From Capitella teleta (taxonomy: Eukaryota; Annelida; Polychaeta; Capitellidae): a stretch of 64,000 bases of DNA. A program made the translations under genes and the position numbers. The notes under the pieces are model-generated. The model did no database searches. It had not been told where the DNA came from and was given only the letters and a program-made list of their open reading frames with translations. Where the stretch lies: assembly GCA_000328365.1 (NCBI GenBank), contig KB308662.1:31056-95055 (forward strand). Direction: 5' to 3'. Positions 24,210-36,964 of the stretch are shown in pieces (the stretch's first letter is position 1; each line of letters starts with the position of its first letter).

Positions 24210-25781
24210 TCGTTATAACAATGATTGTAATTCATCAGTAACTCAACAGTGTAATACCCAAAGGCGTAACCAGGTCTGGCGCTTAGTAATACTGCCTATA
24301 GTAGTATGTAGGATACACATCATTGTGATTTATCGATATCGAAAGAACAGTAGAGGAGGGACCTGTTTTCGGGGCTTCTGTTGTTCACCTGCGTCATCCG
24401 GTGAAGTCTTAAAACCCGATAAAGTCGATTTGCCTGTTTCAATTAGCATTGTGTCAATATCCAACAATGCCTCGTCGCAGCTTGTCAATTTCGACCAAAT
24501 TCTATTACCCTGAACTACAATTCCTCAAATGAAAATTTATGCCGACATGGCATGCTTTACCTGTTAATAACCGATTATGAGTATATAGTCTAGTATTTAC
24601 AATTAATAACCAGCTGAAGCGTGGCTGTCGATTTCATAAACTGTCATTAAATATTATTAATAACCGGCTAGTATTATACTCGAAAATCGTTAGTGTGAAT
24701 TTGAGTTCATTTCTATCCACAAGAGCAATTCGGTGTAAGATGATAGCGCTCGCAGATGACAATCTTCACCCGGGTGAACTGTTTGCATATTTAATTCATT
24801 AATCACCATGGCAACACAAGAACCAAGGGTCAGCAGCACTGGTCATTTCACCTGCTGCTCTTCTCGTGACTGTGACTCGATTTTTTTTTCTCAAATTGTG
24901 AGAGAAAAAAAAAACCTGCTCACCTTGATTTGAACGATGTGTTTAGCTACCTGGCAAATCAACGCTGTGTTCAATCTCAAAGAATTCCGAACTCGGCACA
25001 TCAACGCGAAAATTAAATCGAATTATTTGTAAAACGCCAGTTGATGACATTGTCACTTCTGAGAGCCATGTTGGCTTCTAAATTGTTTTTCTTTGCCTTG
25101 TTAACGGCGTTATGTATATGCCCCCTCTCAGGGGTGGTCTCAGGTTAAACGCCCAACAACAAACCCCTCGTACATACAACACTTACAAAACACCTTTAAG
25201 CCCACACACACAGAAGCACCCAAACATGGAAAACATATCAGTTTACAGACTGGTTCATTTATTTCATCATAAGCAAGACTCACTATGGGCGCGACTGCTG
25301 AGCGGTTCGGGACAGGCAGATTCCGCGGTGCTTCGTTCGATTCAATATTGTAATAAATTAAGAGAAGAAACTAGAGAAGCGCTTAGTCAGTGGCGACGTT
25401 TCTTTTCAAATGAGAAAGCACCTCTCTGATCAAAGACGTCTCCGCGCGCAGACCTCCAAGAAGACTGTCATGAGACGTTGATCGATCAGCCCCAACATAC
25501 ACGTCGAGAGAGATGCCCCCGAACCCCTCAATCGCCCGTACGCATGCGCAGGAAAAAAAGTGAGCTATACATGAATGCTTATCATGTGCATGAATTAACA
25601 TTGCATCATTCATATCACATTTAATGCGATATATATATTCATCACTATAAGTTAAGCCATGAAGTTATATGAATGTTATCGTTTATATACCAATTCTCCT
25701 GATATAGAGTTCAAGTTTTAGAGTTGGTTTTATGACTCACATAGTTTCTGACCGAGCGAGCGTTTAAAGGCCCATCATGAA

Positions 25782-25848
25782 TTATCCCGTCGAGAGTGAG
25801 TTTATCGGCAGCTCTTAATCGCATCTTATCTGCCTTTATCAGCAGCTG
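25782..25848. promoter_or_regulatory. GATA-site cluster with E-box
   Basis: Four TTATC (GATA-factor) sites at 25782, 25802, 25826 and 25836, then a CAGCTG E-box at 25843-25848, in a CpG-rich patch 390 bases beyond the NK4b stop. GATA factors regulate Nkx2-5/tinman in animals studied; activity here is inferred. Confidence 0.35.
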
Positions 25849-26159
25849 CGTCGATCAGCGGGCATCGCTGTCCGGTGCCAATCCGTCAGGCGAATGTGCC
25901 AGCCGACGCCGGACGATGACCAGACCCCTGATGACCGGTGTTTGAACGAGTGTCAAACAGGCATCTCTCTCTGCTGGACGTCCAGCGGCGAAGATGAACA
26001 GCGGTCGTTAAATAACCATGATCACCGCTTAAACACCGCGCAATTAATACTGTTGCTGTGAGGTGAAAGGTTAGCGGGGATCCGGAAGAGGGTTGAGGGA
26101 GGGGTTGAGGGTGTGTACAGCATTCACAGAGCAAATACCTGAATGTTTGGAACATAATC

Positions 26160-26165
26160 TTTAAT
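26160..26165 (-). terminator. possible polyadenylation signal ATTAAA of NK4b
   Basis: ATTAAA on the minus strand 73 bases after the NK4b stop. It is a variant of the canonical hexamer; no AATAAA was noticed nearer. Confidence 0.3.
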
Positions 26166-26237
26166 GCAACATCAAACACACACACACACATTGACACATG
26201 AATGCACAATAAAACGGTCTTTGGAAATAAAGTTCGA

Positions 26238-28862
26238 TCACCATGTTCTGACTCCCTGCTGACACTGCGCATGCGCGTACGTCGATGCCGTGCTTAGTGA
26301 CTGCAGGGCGTTGCCGTACGACGACGTATATCCGAACGGGCTCATGGCGTAGGACGTTGAGTAGCCGGCGGCCAGACAGGGCTTGCCGTCCCGCACTAGC
26401 ACCGGGACTGCCACCCTGCGAGGCGAATGCAACGCCGCCAGCTCAAGAGTCTTGTCCTGTGTTTGGCGTTTCATTTTGTAGCGTCTATTCTGGAACCAAA
26501 TCTTGACCTGTTGGCTGGTCAGTTTTAGCATACTGGCGAGTTGTTCCCTTTCAGGCGCCGATAGGTAGCGCTGCTGCTTAAAGCGGCGTTCCAATTCGTA
26601 GACTTGCGCTTGTGAGAACAGCACCCTAGGTTTCCTTTTCGTCCGCTGACGAAGCAGATGACACTCAGCGTCGTCCGCCGCCATTTTGTGAGACTTCTTC
26701 GCGCCCTCTGGCGGCGGGGCTGGAAAAGGAAAAGAGAGAACTCATCAGCTAAACCGGCAGCGTCCCGTCATCATGCAAATCCTCCCTAGCTTCGTATCAC
26801 TTCCGTTTCCCTACCGGAAATTCAGCGTTCGGTTTCGGCGCGCTTTTCTGCTGAGGTCGGAAACGGGTCCGCGGCGATTATTTGCGAATCCGTCAGCGTC
26901 GCGACTTCGGACGAATTATGAGACGACGTGGTAGGGCGGCAGTCGGCGCCGAACCGACGCCGGTGTCATCAGAGATTCTGGGAGCGCGCGAATTAAGACA
27001 ACAAACGATCCATCACGTGGTCTGTTTGCTCAACAATTAGACGCACTCACGTCGACGCAGCTGCTGTGCGCTGCGCGAACGACGCCATCGCTGCATAAGG
27101 GCAATGACCCCTCAAGCATCGCGACATCGACAGTAATGTGTTCATTACACGCGTGATTACAGATTAAGTTAAGAGGTGACATGGACACCTTTGTGTTCAT
27201 TGGTTGTTATCCTGTGTTATGGGATAATTGATATCCTCGTCGTATTTGAATCAATGAAGGGGGAAATATAGAGTGTTGGCACAGCCTCAGACAACATTAG
27301 CATTCTGCCCCTTGAATCAGCATTATGCACCCTGTGACCTTGTATATCACTCGCTTTAAATACATGATGCCTAATTTCAATGTTTTTAGACTTGAATATC
27401 TCCATTGATTATTTGACATATACAATGTTATGTGTAAATTTTGTGCCACATTCAGTGGTTGATGCATGTGCATATAATATTAGCACAATTCTTGACTTTT
27501 GCTTCAAGATACAAGAGCGATTACTGTATACTTTCTATAATAAATTGCCAAGGTGCAAGTTATCTATGCGCGTAGACTGTATGCTTAATGTCTAACTGAT
27601 GAAATCGTCGATGCTTTCATTTCGTTCAATGCTTCAATGCATGTCATCTGCATGGTCGTCGAAATGTACAACCGAAGAAACATTCATGTGCACTAGCATG
27701 CATGCATTGCATCAAATGTTAGGCTTCTTTATTACAATTATAGACAATTATTTGAACAATTTTATATCAGAAATTTTCTTCGTTCCGCGGAGATCCACGG
27801 TGACTGTATGCATCATTGCGTGAGAATGTTTGCTTATTCGCGGAAATATATTTTCACAGCAAATTAGAAATATTGTGAGATTCAATAAACGCAGTAATTT
27901 ATAATTATATTCGCTTTGGCGTAAATACCGAATGCTCGCAGTGTGGATACCAGTACATGAAGTACTCGTCCAGGCACGTGATTCATGTTTACATGACCAT
28001 TGTGTTGTATGGGGGGATTCATGGCGGCTGGATTTCGATTTTGGCGGAAATCGGAAAACACTTGTTCTTCTAATATCACATCTGCGTGGGACTAACATTA
28101 GCATGTCGAGTTGTCGACTTGCTCGTGTGTTAAGCTGCCTCGTTGAGGGATTCGAGGGCTCTCGTCGAGGGCTAAGAAAAGTCAACCACAGAACCGCAAA
28201 CACGATTTAAGCAGCGCGTACTTAAAGAGAGAATATACATTATGCATTTATATACTTATAGTCCAACAAAGCACTATAATGCTATTATACTTGTTACGAG
28301 AGGCTTTGAGCTCATTTGGTCGTGGTGAACTAGCGCTTAATTGGCAATGCTCACCTTTGCTGGCTTGTATTGACCTTGGCTGATGACCTTTGGGCGGCGC
28401 CTCTTCGACGTCATCCTCGTCGCTATCGTCGTCGTCCTTGGCCGTGCGTGATGGTGACGCCGTGGTCGGGGGTGATGAGTAGTATATATCCGAGTAGGGA
28501 GGGGGTTGGTGAGGGGCTGCGTAGGCACACGGTGCGGGTGAGGGGTGCGACAGGGGAGGCGCCCCCGGGTGGCCGTCCAGCGAGGGGAAGGCGCTCATGC
28601 CGGCGTTGGCGCCGTGCAAGTGAGGGTGGTATGCGCTGAGGAGGTGGCCCGGGTGGTGGGGCTGCTGGTGGGGCTCTGGGCCGTGCACGTGATGCGGCTG
28701 CGGTGCGGTGGCGGTGGCTGCCGGGTGGAAGTGTCCGTAGTTGACGGTCAGCGTCGGCTGCAAATCGAAAGAAGAGAACTCATCAGCTGCGTGCGACGAG
28801 TAGCTGCCTTTGAAGCATCCCTCGACGCCCGATGACGACGCCGCGTATGACGATGATGCCAT
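26238..28862 (-). CDS. Nkx2-5-like (NK4/tin): NK4b: second tinman/Nkx2-5-type NK homeodomain factor
   Basis: Two exons, 28862-28355 and 26719-26238, joined in phase 1 (donor CAAAG|GTGAGC, acceptor CCTTTTCCAG|CCC), give 329 residues. The ATG at 28862 has a good context (GCGATGG) and an in-frame TGA lies upstream. The N-terminus is His/Pro/Ala-rich with an acidic stretch ([12 protein letters not shown]) before the intron. No FSVxxLL TN/EH1 motif is seen. The homeodomain is about 197-256 and differs from NK4a at only three of about 70 positions across the block TKRKPR to TLELAAL. The NK2-specific domain [17 protein letters not shown] is at 268-284, and the protein ends GVRTW. The gene is an inverted paralogue of NK4a and is head to head with NK3. 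Loss of the repressor motif suggests a changed balance of activation and repression (inference). A separate TN-bearing upstream exon cannot be fully excluded. Confidence 0.92.
26720..28354 (-). other. NK4b intron
   Basis: 1635 bases, phase 1, at the same position relative to the homeodomain block as in NK4a. No other gene or recognised repeat. Confidence 0.85.
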
Positions 28863-29045
28863 CGCCAATCGATCGACGGATGGTGGCGACAGCAACACTG
28901 GCGGATGCTCCGTTCACGCGTCAATGCTTCGGACGCCGTTTAGCTTTCAGTGCCGTCAAGCGAGCGTCCTGATCGATTCAGGTATCGCGGATAGTCTCCG
29001 CGCCATTACATTTCAAGTGAGGTCGCCTGACGTCACTGCCCGCGC

Positions 29046-29090
29046 AGCCAATCAGGCGTGTCGACGACCGCGAAGACAGCGCTGATTGGT
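29046..29090 (-). promoter_or_regulatory. inverted CCAAT pair, likely NK4b promoter
   Basis: AGCCAATCAG (29046-29055) and CGCTGATTGGT (29080-29090) face each other in a CpG-rich patch 185-230 bases upstream of the NK4b ATG. A TGACGTCA CRE lies just beyond the pair on the gene side (about 29029-29036). No TATA box was found. Confidence 0.5.
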
Positions 29091-31421
29091 CGAGAGTCCG
29101 GAGCGGAGGAAGCGCTCGGCCCTTGAACGTGAAACTCTCAACTCATCGCGATCGAGGAGAGATAAGTCGCGAGCGAGGGCCCTGTGCATGCCGCTCTCAA
29201 TTAAGGACGGGAAACAGGGCTCATCCCCCGCAAACAACTCTGGCAGAGGGACAAAGGGGACATGAAATGGACACTGTCCAGGATGCATGTGGTCAGTGGT
29301 TGTCAATGACCTCTTGATTAAAAGAATCTGCTCTGAGTAGCTGTGATGACAAATCAAAGAGCAAGGATTAACTCGATCTGTAAATGAAGCCGTGTGTAAA
29401 ATAAACTGACCGAAATGGTCAAGCATTCGGCTTAATGCAGGTTAATGGGATCTGCGGTAATTCACTGGTTGTGCCCGCATTTCAGATGTGAATTAGCCCT
29501 GTGGTTCAGTTCGTCATAATGGAAACACATTAATCGGAAAGTAAGCATTCTGTCAAAAGAATTAGAGACAATTAAAATGCTTGAAAGGTATTTTATAACT
29601 TTGCTCTAACGTGACTCGAATTTGAACAATTGTGGATAAATTACTAGATTGTGGGAAACGTCATGTGACTAATGCCTCGATGCGGGTGATGGGTGGTTCT
29701 AAGAATTTAAGAGCGGGGAAGGGAGATGGGAGATGGGGATTATCTCTCAGGATCGGCGAGGAGAGGTTCCTGCCTGTGTGCTACAACACCTGAGATATAC
29801 ACCTGTAGCATGACGCAATGTGTGTGATTGCATCCCATGTTTCTCCCCGTGTTTTGTATCAACACCCAGCATGCGTGACAATGAGGCGCCTTCGAGGGCT
29901 CTGGCACTGAGGGTGCGTATTCATGTGTGCATGTAATTATGTAATGCAAATATGTCACGAACGATGTGCATGTCGAAATACATTCATGCACGCATGATCC
30001 ATGTGCATATATTATAATATTATATTATTTGTGAAGGTGGTGCATTGTACGTTTAATACGACATTGTGATTACTCCAACACTATACACCATAATGCATAG
30101 TTAATAACAACTGTACTCACCATGTCCACTATTGTAACCCGTGGATATACGGAACATGTATGATTTACCTATATGTTTATCACTTCAGTGTTCTATTATC
30201 ATTATGATTTCGTCATCTGTTACATTTCATTCTCTCTTTTTTTCCATGTCGACCAATCGACTTGATGAAGAGTTCAAGGTTATTTTTCTCACCTAGCGAG
30301 TGATATCGTCACATGGATCTGATGAGATTGATACCTGAAGCGCAAGATTCGCCGAATCAACAATTCCAGCAGAATAAAAAAAAAAAAAAGATAAATTCTG
30401 ATACCAGTATAAGGCATGCATAGTATCAAAAATGACGATTAAATTACATTCAATTGAATTGATCAATAGTCATACATTATTATTTAAGCTTATTCTGTTC
30501 TCAGCATGTGTGATATGAAGTTAATTTCGACGGCTGAAATCAAACACTTAGCATGAATACCATATTACACAAAATCAACATAATTCTATGAATAAATTTG
30601 CATACTGATGAGCACACACATGAAGACGCACTGAGCGCATGAGGAAAAGAGACAGGCGAACGATTAGCTGCTAATTGATGTGCTTTGCTTGCGATAGTCC
30701 TTCTGCAAACATTCGTGTTTTTATTTCTCCTGATGCTTCGTTTATTGTTGCGCTGCGGGCGACCTGTGCGGCGGCTTCGTCTCGCCGCTTATCTCCCGAT
30801 GCGAGCCAGCGCCAAGGCCCGCTGCTCCGCTGCTATCTGCCCGCTCGCCTCGGGCATAAACGCCTGCAGACAGCTCCCTTAGAAGCATCGACATTCCCCC
30901 GGCGATATTCCAGGCTTTTACGCCCGACGTTATCTAGCTCCTGGGATGAAAGGGAAGGTCACAGAGTGCACGTTAAATGGGTCACGTGTGTTTACGGAAA
31001 CCCCTGTTATACGTCATTTGCTCGTTTTGCTTATTGGCGTTATTTAAAGCTTGTATGAGAAAAGTAATCTGAATTATACATTGTGTATATATCCACAAGT
31101 AGGCTGTTGAGTATGCCACGCTAAGAAATGCTGAACCATGACCCAGAATCTCACACGCAGAAGAGGTAATTATGGCATTTAATTTAGTGTATCTCACAAA
31201 CTCGGCCGTGTTCGACGGTGACATAATATTTAGTCATGCTATTCTTGGCGTTAACTTGTTCAATGTAATCATCGCCGTGCAGATGCACTGCAGGTGAGGC
31301 TCAACGTGTGTTACAGCCAACAATGTGTGAGCTATGGTTGTTAGGATTCCAGTCATTAAATATACTCCGAATGCACGTTATTAATGCTATTTAGCTGCAT
31401 AAAACGGAACTCAAGAACGTT

Positions 31422-31458
<37 letters not shown>

Positions 31459-34272
31459 ATAATCTACATAAATCAAATATAAACTGAGCATAAAATTTTA
31501 AATTTCGGTATTTTTCGATTTGGCGGTTACTGTCAGATCGAAGCGGGTTTCTTTTGATCGCCTTCTCTGCACCTGATGGGTTATAAAAAGTGCAAACACA
31601 GCGATCCAATGACCCCTGAATGACCCTCATTAGCTGATCTGATTAGCACCTATTACGCAATCGCAGTGCGATGACCTGATTTGTACTACTATGGGCATAA
31701 TTAACAGTTACTACAGTTTGTATTCGAGTGTAAATAAAATATACAATTTAATGCATATACTATGTATCTCACAGGTGTAAAACCGCAATGAATTGGGCAT
31801 GAAATGCTACCATATATATCCCAGTATATAAACTGATAACATTTATGGCGAATAAAAACTATAAAAAGCATCTCAGCGATCTGATATCTCACATCTATAA
31901 CGAGATTAGGTAATTTTAAAAACTGCGGTTTCCTGGCTTTTGTAGCGCCAATGATCTCACAGACACATCTCTGAAACGGCATTCCTCTCTTAATTACTGT
32001 TCTTAATTACTTGACAACACAAGTAACTCACTTTGTTAACTCTCTATTAGAAGTGGTTAATTTCAGCATTCTGTCCTTGTTAGAACGCAAAGGTCAGAAG
32101 ACATGGGAATTATACAGTTATCAATTGCTGTTTTTTTTTACGGCATATAGACATACAAAATGCGACAACAAGCAAGAGTTTGCATCATTTTTGGTGTGAT
32201 CGCGTTTTTTATTGAATAAAAAAAAAACCCCAAAAAACTTTGATTTATGAATTCAATTTGAACATTACAACAATATTTATTGATAAATTATTAATATCAA
32301 AATTTCTAAATTATATTTGACTCAATAGTAAAGGTTCATTAATTAATTACTACACTGATACCTGCATTCATATAATAGTCTTTCAGGGTGGATAACCAAA
32401 GAAATTACGGCTTAACTTTACCATAAGAAACTTGAAATATACATTAAAAATATATTTTTTTTTTTTTTTTTTTTTTTAAGTTAAGAGAAATATAGCTGGA
32501 ACAAGTTGGGTAATAAATTATCTTGTTTATACACTAAAAAATATATGTAATGAAAATATGATATGAGAAACAATCGAAGCCAGTGCTCACACAAAACTCC
32601 CGCGTAAGAAACTCACAAAGAACATGTCGAAATATCGAGCGAGAGGAGAAGGCGGAAGATGAGTAGACACATCAAATAGTCGACATGCTTAATCCAGTGA
32701 ATCTATCCCCAATCACCTGAGCAGCACAGGTAGGAGATCCACTCAAGTACTGAATGCACAGTGTCTTCACATTCAAGTATACTTTTATTTGCTCTTCGGT
32801 TCAAACGAAACAAGCATTGAAACATTAGCCCCGCCCCTTTCCGAGTGCGGGCTCCCTATTTGGTGAAGCAGCCGACACGCTTCGATGACTTCCAGGCTGC
32901 CATGACAACGAAGCCACGCCTACTTTTAAACACAACTGGTGATGTTTGTATCCGTATAATAGTGATGTTGTTATTGTGGAATACCAATGTGAGGCATTAG
33001 GCCAATGGAAATGTCATTTTGGCGCAATGTTTGATGTTTTAGCTAAGATTTTCCAACAGATGTCATATTGCGTGGTTTTAGCTGCATCATGGGTGAGATA
33101 TGTTCATGATGTTTCAAAGGGTCACATCGTGCAATATGAAGATTCCGTATATCAGCATGCCTGGATGTATGCAATATGTATGCATGAGTGTCCTATGCAT
33201 GTTACAACAAGGGCTGCATATTCACCTATGCATATAGAACACTTCAAAAACGATTAACTTTCATAACCGAGATGATTTAGCGAGTATGCTGTTGTATGTG
33301 TAATAACTTGGGTCGTCCATAAATAAAACTACATGCATATCCTTATGTTTACATACATGCGCATGCGCGTAACACACACATGAGGAGGGAAAAAATCCAT
33401 CTGAGTTTAAAATTATGCACTCGTGGGTTGAATTAGAGAAAGCTCTTTTCATGCTTTCAAAAGTCAATTACTCAACACAATAGTTCAACATTGACGCAAT
33501 CAAAGCGACAGTTTTATTCATCAACTGCGCATGAAAAGAAGAAATGCGAGGGGAGGGGGGAGGCGCCCTTCTCAATGCAGCAACATTCAATTAACAGTCT
33601 CATTAACAACGTGATTAATACCGCATAGAAACCCAATGCACCCGGTGATGGAGTTCGCCTTGCTACGACAGCTCGGCTTTATCACCCCCCGCAGAAGGGG
33701 GTTCGGAGGGGGGACCACCCAAGGGCGCATTGCCTCGTACATCTGTCCCAAACGAGGGGGCAAAGGTCGGAGGTTAAGAGGTCACAAAGAAGCTGAGAAA
33801 TCCGCGGAAATGAAGTGAAATAAATGAGCAATTAATCACATGATTGTCGTGGGTGATTAGCCTACCTTGACAGGTATACACGGGGGCGGGGTATCCGCCC
33901 GGTATTGTGCGAAGTGTTGAGATGGCGAAGCGCTTCACTGCTCCTGTATCTACGCTCTCTGCTGCTGTGTGCCTCGGGGCACATAACGTGGTATTTGCAT
34001 GGCTCTGAAGGTTTTGTTTCAATCAATTAAGGCTGCCTTATAAAAGGTCTAATGGAAATGTGTGGTGTATGAGTAGTAGAAATAACGTTCCTCCATTTAC
34101 AAGTGAGCTATACTATAGTATTATATGCACTCGTGGGTTGCTCACGGAACTTGGTAATCATAACGCACTTGTTTTGTATGCCGTTCGTGTTGTGCCCCTG
34201 TTAGACATATAAGCAATTAATTGACGCAGCACGGGAGCATGCGTCAGACACCTTTCGTGCCCACAAAGGAAG

Positions 34273-34313
34273 ATGGCGAGCCGTGCTGATGACTTTTATG
34301 GAAGTTTATGGAG
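34273..34313 (+). CDS. candidate first coding exon, unknown gene
   Basis: GAAGATGGCG gives an ideal start context (A at -3, G at +4). The frame reads MASRADDFYGSLW and then meets a strong donor, GGAG|GTGAGC, at 34313/34314. Upstream is a moderately GC-rich stretch. I could not identify the following exon on the + strand, and the region runs into the gap at 36379. It may be chance, since only 41 bases are involved. Confidence 0.25.
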
Positions 34314-36254
34314 GTGAGCGATAATCAGGTGAATTCGCCATGACGTTTTCATGTGTTCTGGTAAGCTGAACATGATGTCGCTGTTGAATGGATTCAGCAA
34401 CAGATTTCGCCATTTGAGCAACAATTGCCCGAATTAATCACTTTTGTGCGACGCTTTTCGCCGGCCGTCGCATTCAAATGGAGTCCCACCAGGGTGCATT
34501 GGGCGCGGCTGAGTCAGGGGGAAGTCGTGGCATATGAGTGACGTATTGTGGCTGGGGTTTGACCCTTGCCCTCTCTCGTGATGGAGTCACTATATTAATC
34601 ATCGGCATTAGGAATTAAGTGATTCCGTAATTCACAACATCCAAATATCCTCGTATCGTAAGGGGAAAACCGTGTAAATCAGAATTTCCAATATAACTTT
34701 GCCTATTACATAATTAGATGATCGCAAGTGGATACAGTGCTCGACCGGAACACGCGGGTGACTGATGACGCCAGGGCAGAGATGATGTTCATTAGTTCCG
34801 CTCCGGTTGCTTCCGAGACTGATCTGTGGCAGTGGATCAAGAGCAGAATGTATCCATCGAACGCTCATTCTATCCTTCGCAATGACCACTACTATGATGA
34901 AATAAACGGAAATGTCATTTCATGAATAAATATAAGTATTCGCAAATTCCTCACCAGCCGGTGCTAATCGTTCACCCATTTCTTTCCATTTCTTTTGCAT
35001 TTCTTTCCATTTTCACTTCGCAGTTCACCTGCTTCCCTTGAACATTGACTTCTGACTGCTGAAAGTTCTTCACAAGATACGATAATATTGATATAATGAG
35101 AGGCTTCAAAAGCGATCATCGACAAAGGTACACAAAGTATTCACACAAAGTACTCGGAGAAAGTACTTACAACGTTTTGAAGACCACTTAGAAAATTTGA
35201 AACCTCCATAATTTATGCGCATGTGATTATATGGACGGCTTCCTGGAGCCTCGTTTCAATTTGTTTTACATTAACATAACGGGCGTCGCGAAAAGAATGT
35301 TGTGTCAGTTGTTCAAGTGTTCACGTGTATATGGTATTCACTTAAATGGTTGCATAACCTAATTGACTTCGTTGACATCGGAATTGCTTTTGCGTTGAGT
35401 AATATCACCCAAGAATACTCAACTAACATTAACACAATTTTCCAAGCGTTGTTCCCGAATATACATTTAGCGATGAGATTATTAAATAATTCACTCCGCA
35501 CTTTAGTGTGCATGTCGTCGCCCTACCCAGCCACTGGGCATAATATTTCGTCGCAAGGAATGTATTGTTTAGACGTAATTCCTGTGTATTTATTATTCAG
35601 CCTGTTTGTTGATAATTAATTGTTTAAGAATGTTGCAAATACACAGAGGTCTATCATTCTTGTACAATTGTAGTGATCATTTCATCGGAATGTAATTGAC
35701 ACTGCTTGTATATCGCGGTTTTAGTTCTAAACGAGCGAGACCTGTTTGTTTTCAAAATGCAAGTGCGTGAACAGGTGAATGGCTCGTATTCTCGGCAGAT
35801 GCACACTGGTTAAAGTGTTCTATGCACCAATTCATGAAGTCCATTACACGATCGCATTGATTGTACACGTATTTCGTGAGCTGGTTTTACTTGCACTTCG
35901 ACGCAGCACCGTGCCTCAGCGGTCTCGCCTTGATTCATAACGCACTTTTTTCCGATGTGAAAAGACTAGAATCATAAGGTCTCATTAGACCGTTATGAAT
36001 ACCATGTTCACCGCATTCTGAAGATTTCGACATTCATGAAGTGGGTCGAAAGGCATATATTATAGGCAACCCTTGTGGGTGAGAGATCAGAGGTCAGTTG
36101 ACCCGTGGATTTAATGCACTGTATGATTTAGATAAACTTAACTTCAATGGAATATGCACTTATATTTACCATTACCGTTTTTGTTTTTCTTTATCCTTTC
36201 ATTTTTCCGGTACATGTTTTTGTACGAAATAAATTATTATTATTATTATAAGGT

Positions 36255-36378
36255 TCAACTGGTCGTATTCAGCANATACTGTGAATTAATTTTCCTTCGT
36301 CTCGCCTTATGCGCCATCTTGGGAATTCCGAGTGATGTCATGTGAAATCGAGTCGAGTGAAATGCATTTTCCAAAATA
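36255..36378 (+). repeat. dispersed repeat copy 1, cut by the assembly gap
   Basis: Starts TCAACTGGTCGTATTCAGCA and matches 56545-56664 at about 85-90 percent up to the first N. It follows a short (TTA)n run at about 36231-36250. Confidence 0.85.
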
Positions 36379-36964
36379 NNNNNNNNNNNNNNNNNNNNNN
36401 NNNNNNNNNNNNNNNNNNNNNNNNNNNNNNNNNNNNNNNNNNNNNNNNNNNNNNNNNNNNNNNNNNNNNNNNNNNNNNNNNNNNNNNNNNNNNNNNNNNN
36501 NNNNNNNNNNNNNNNNNNNNNNNNNNNNNNNNNNNNNNNNNNNNNNNNNNNNNNNNNNNNNNNNNNNNNNNNNNNNNNNNNNNNNNNNNNNNNNNNNNNN
36601 NNNNNNNNNNNNNNNNNNNNNNNNNNNNNNNNNNNNNNNNNNNNNNNNNNNNNNNNNNNNNNNNNNNNNNNNNNNNNNNNNNNNNNNNNNNNNNNNNNNN
36701 NNNNNNNNNNNNNNNNNNNNNNNNNNNNNNNNNNNNNNNNNNNNNNNNNNNNNNNNNNNNNNNNNNNNNNNNNNNNNNNNNNNNNNNNNNNNNNNNNNNN
36801 NNNNNNNNNNNNNNNNNNNNNNNNNNNNNNNNNNNNNNNNNNNNNNNNNNNNNNNNNNNNNNNNNNNNNNNNNNNNNNNNNNNNNNNNNNNNNNNNNNNN
36901 NNNNNNNNNNNNNNNNNNNNNNNNNNNNNNNNNNNNNNNNNNNNNNNNNNNNNNNNNNNNNNNN
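36379..36964. other. assembly gap
   Basis: 586 consecutive N, with single N at 36275 and 36966. The left edge lies inside a dispersed repeat, a likely cause of the break. Open frames drawn across it are meaningless. Confidence 1.
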
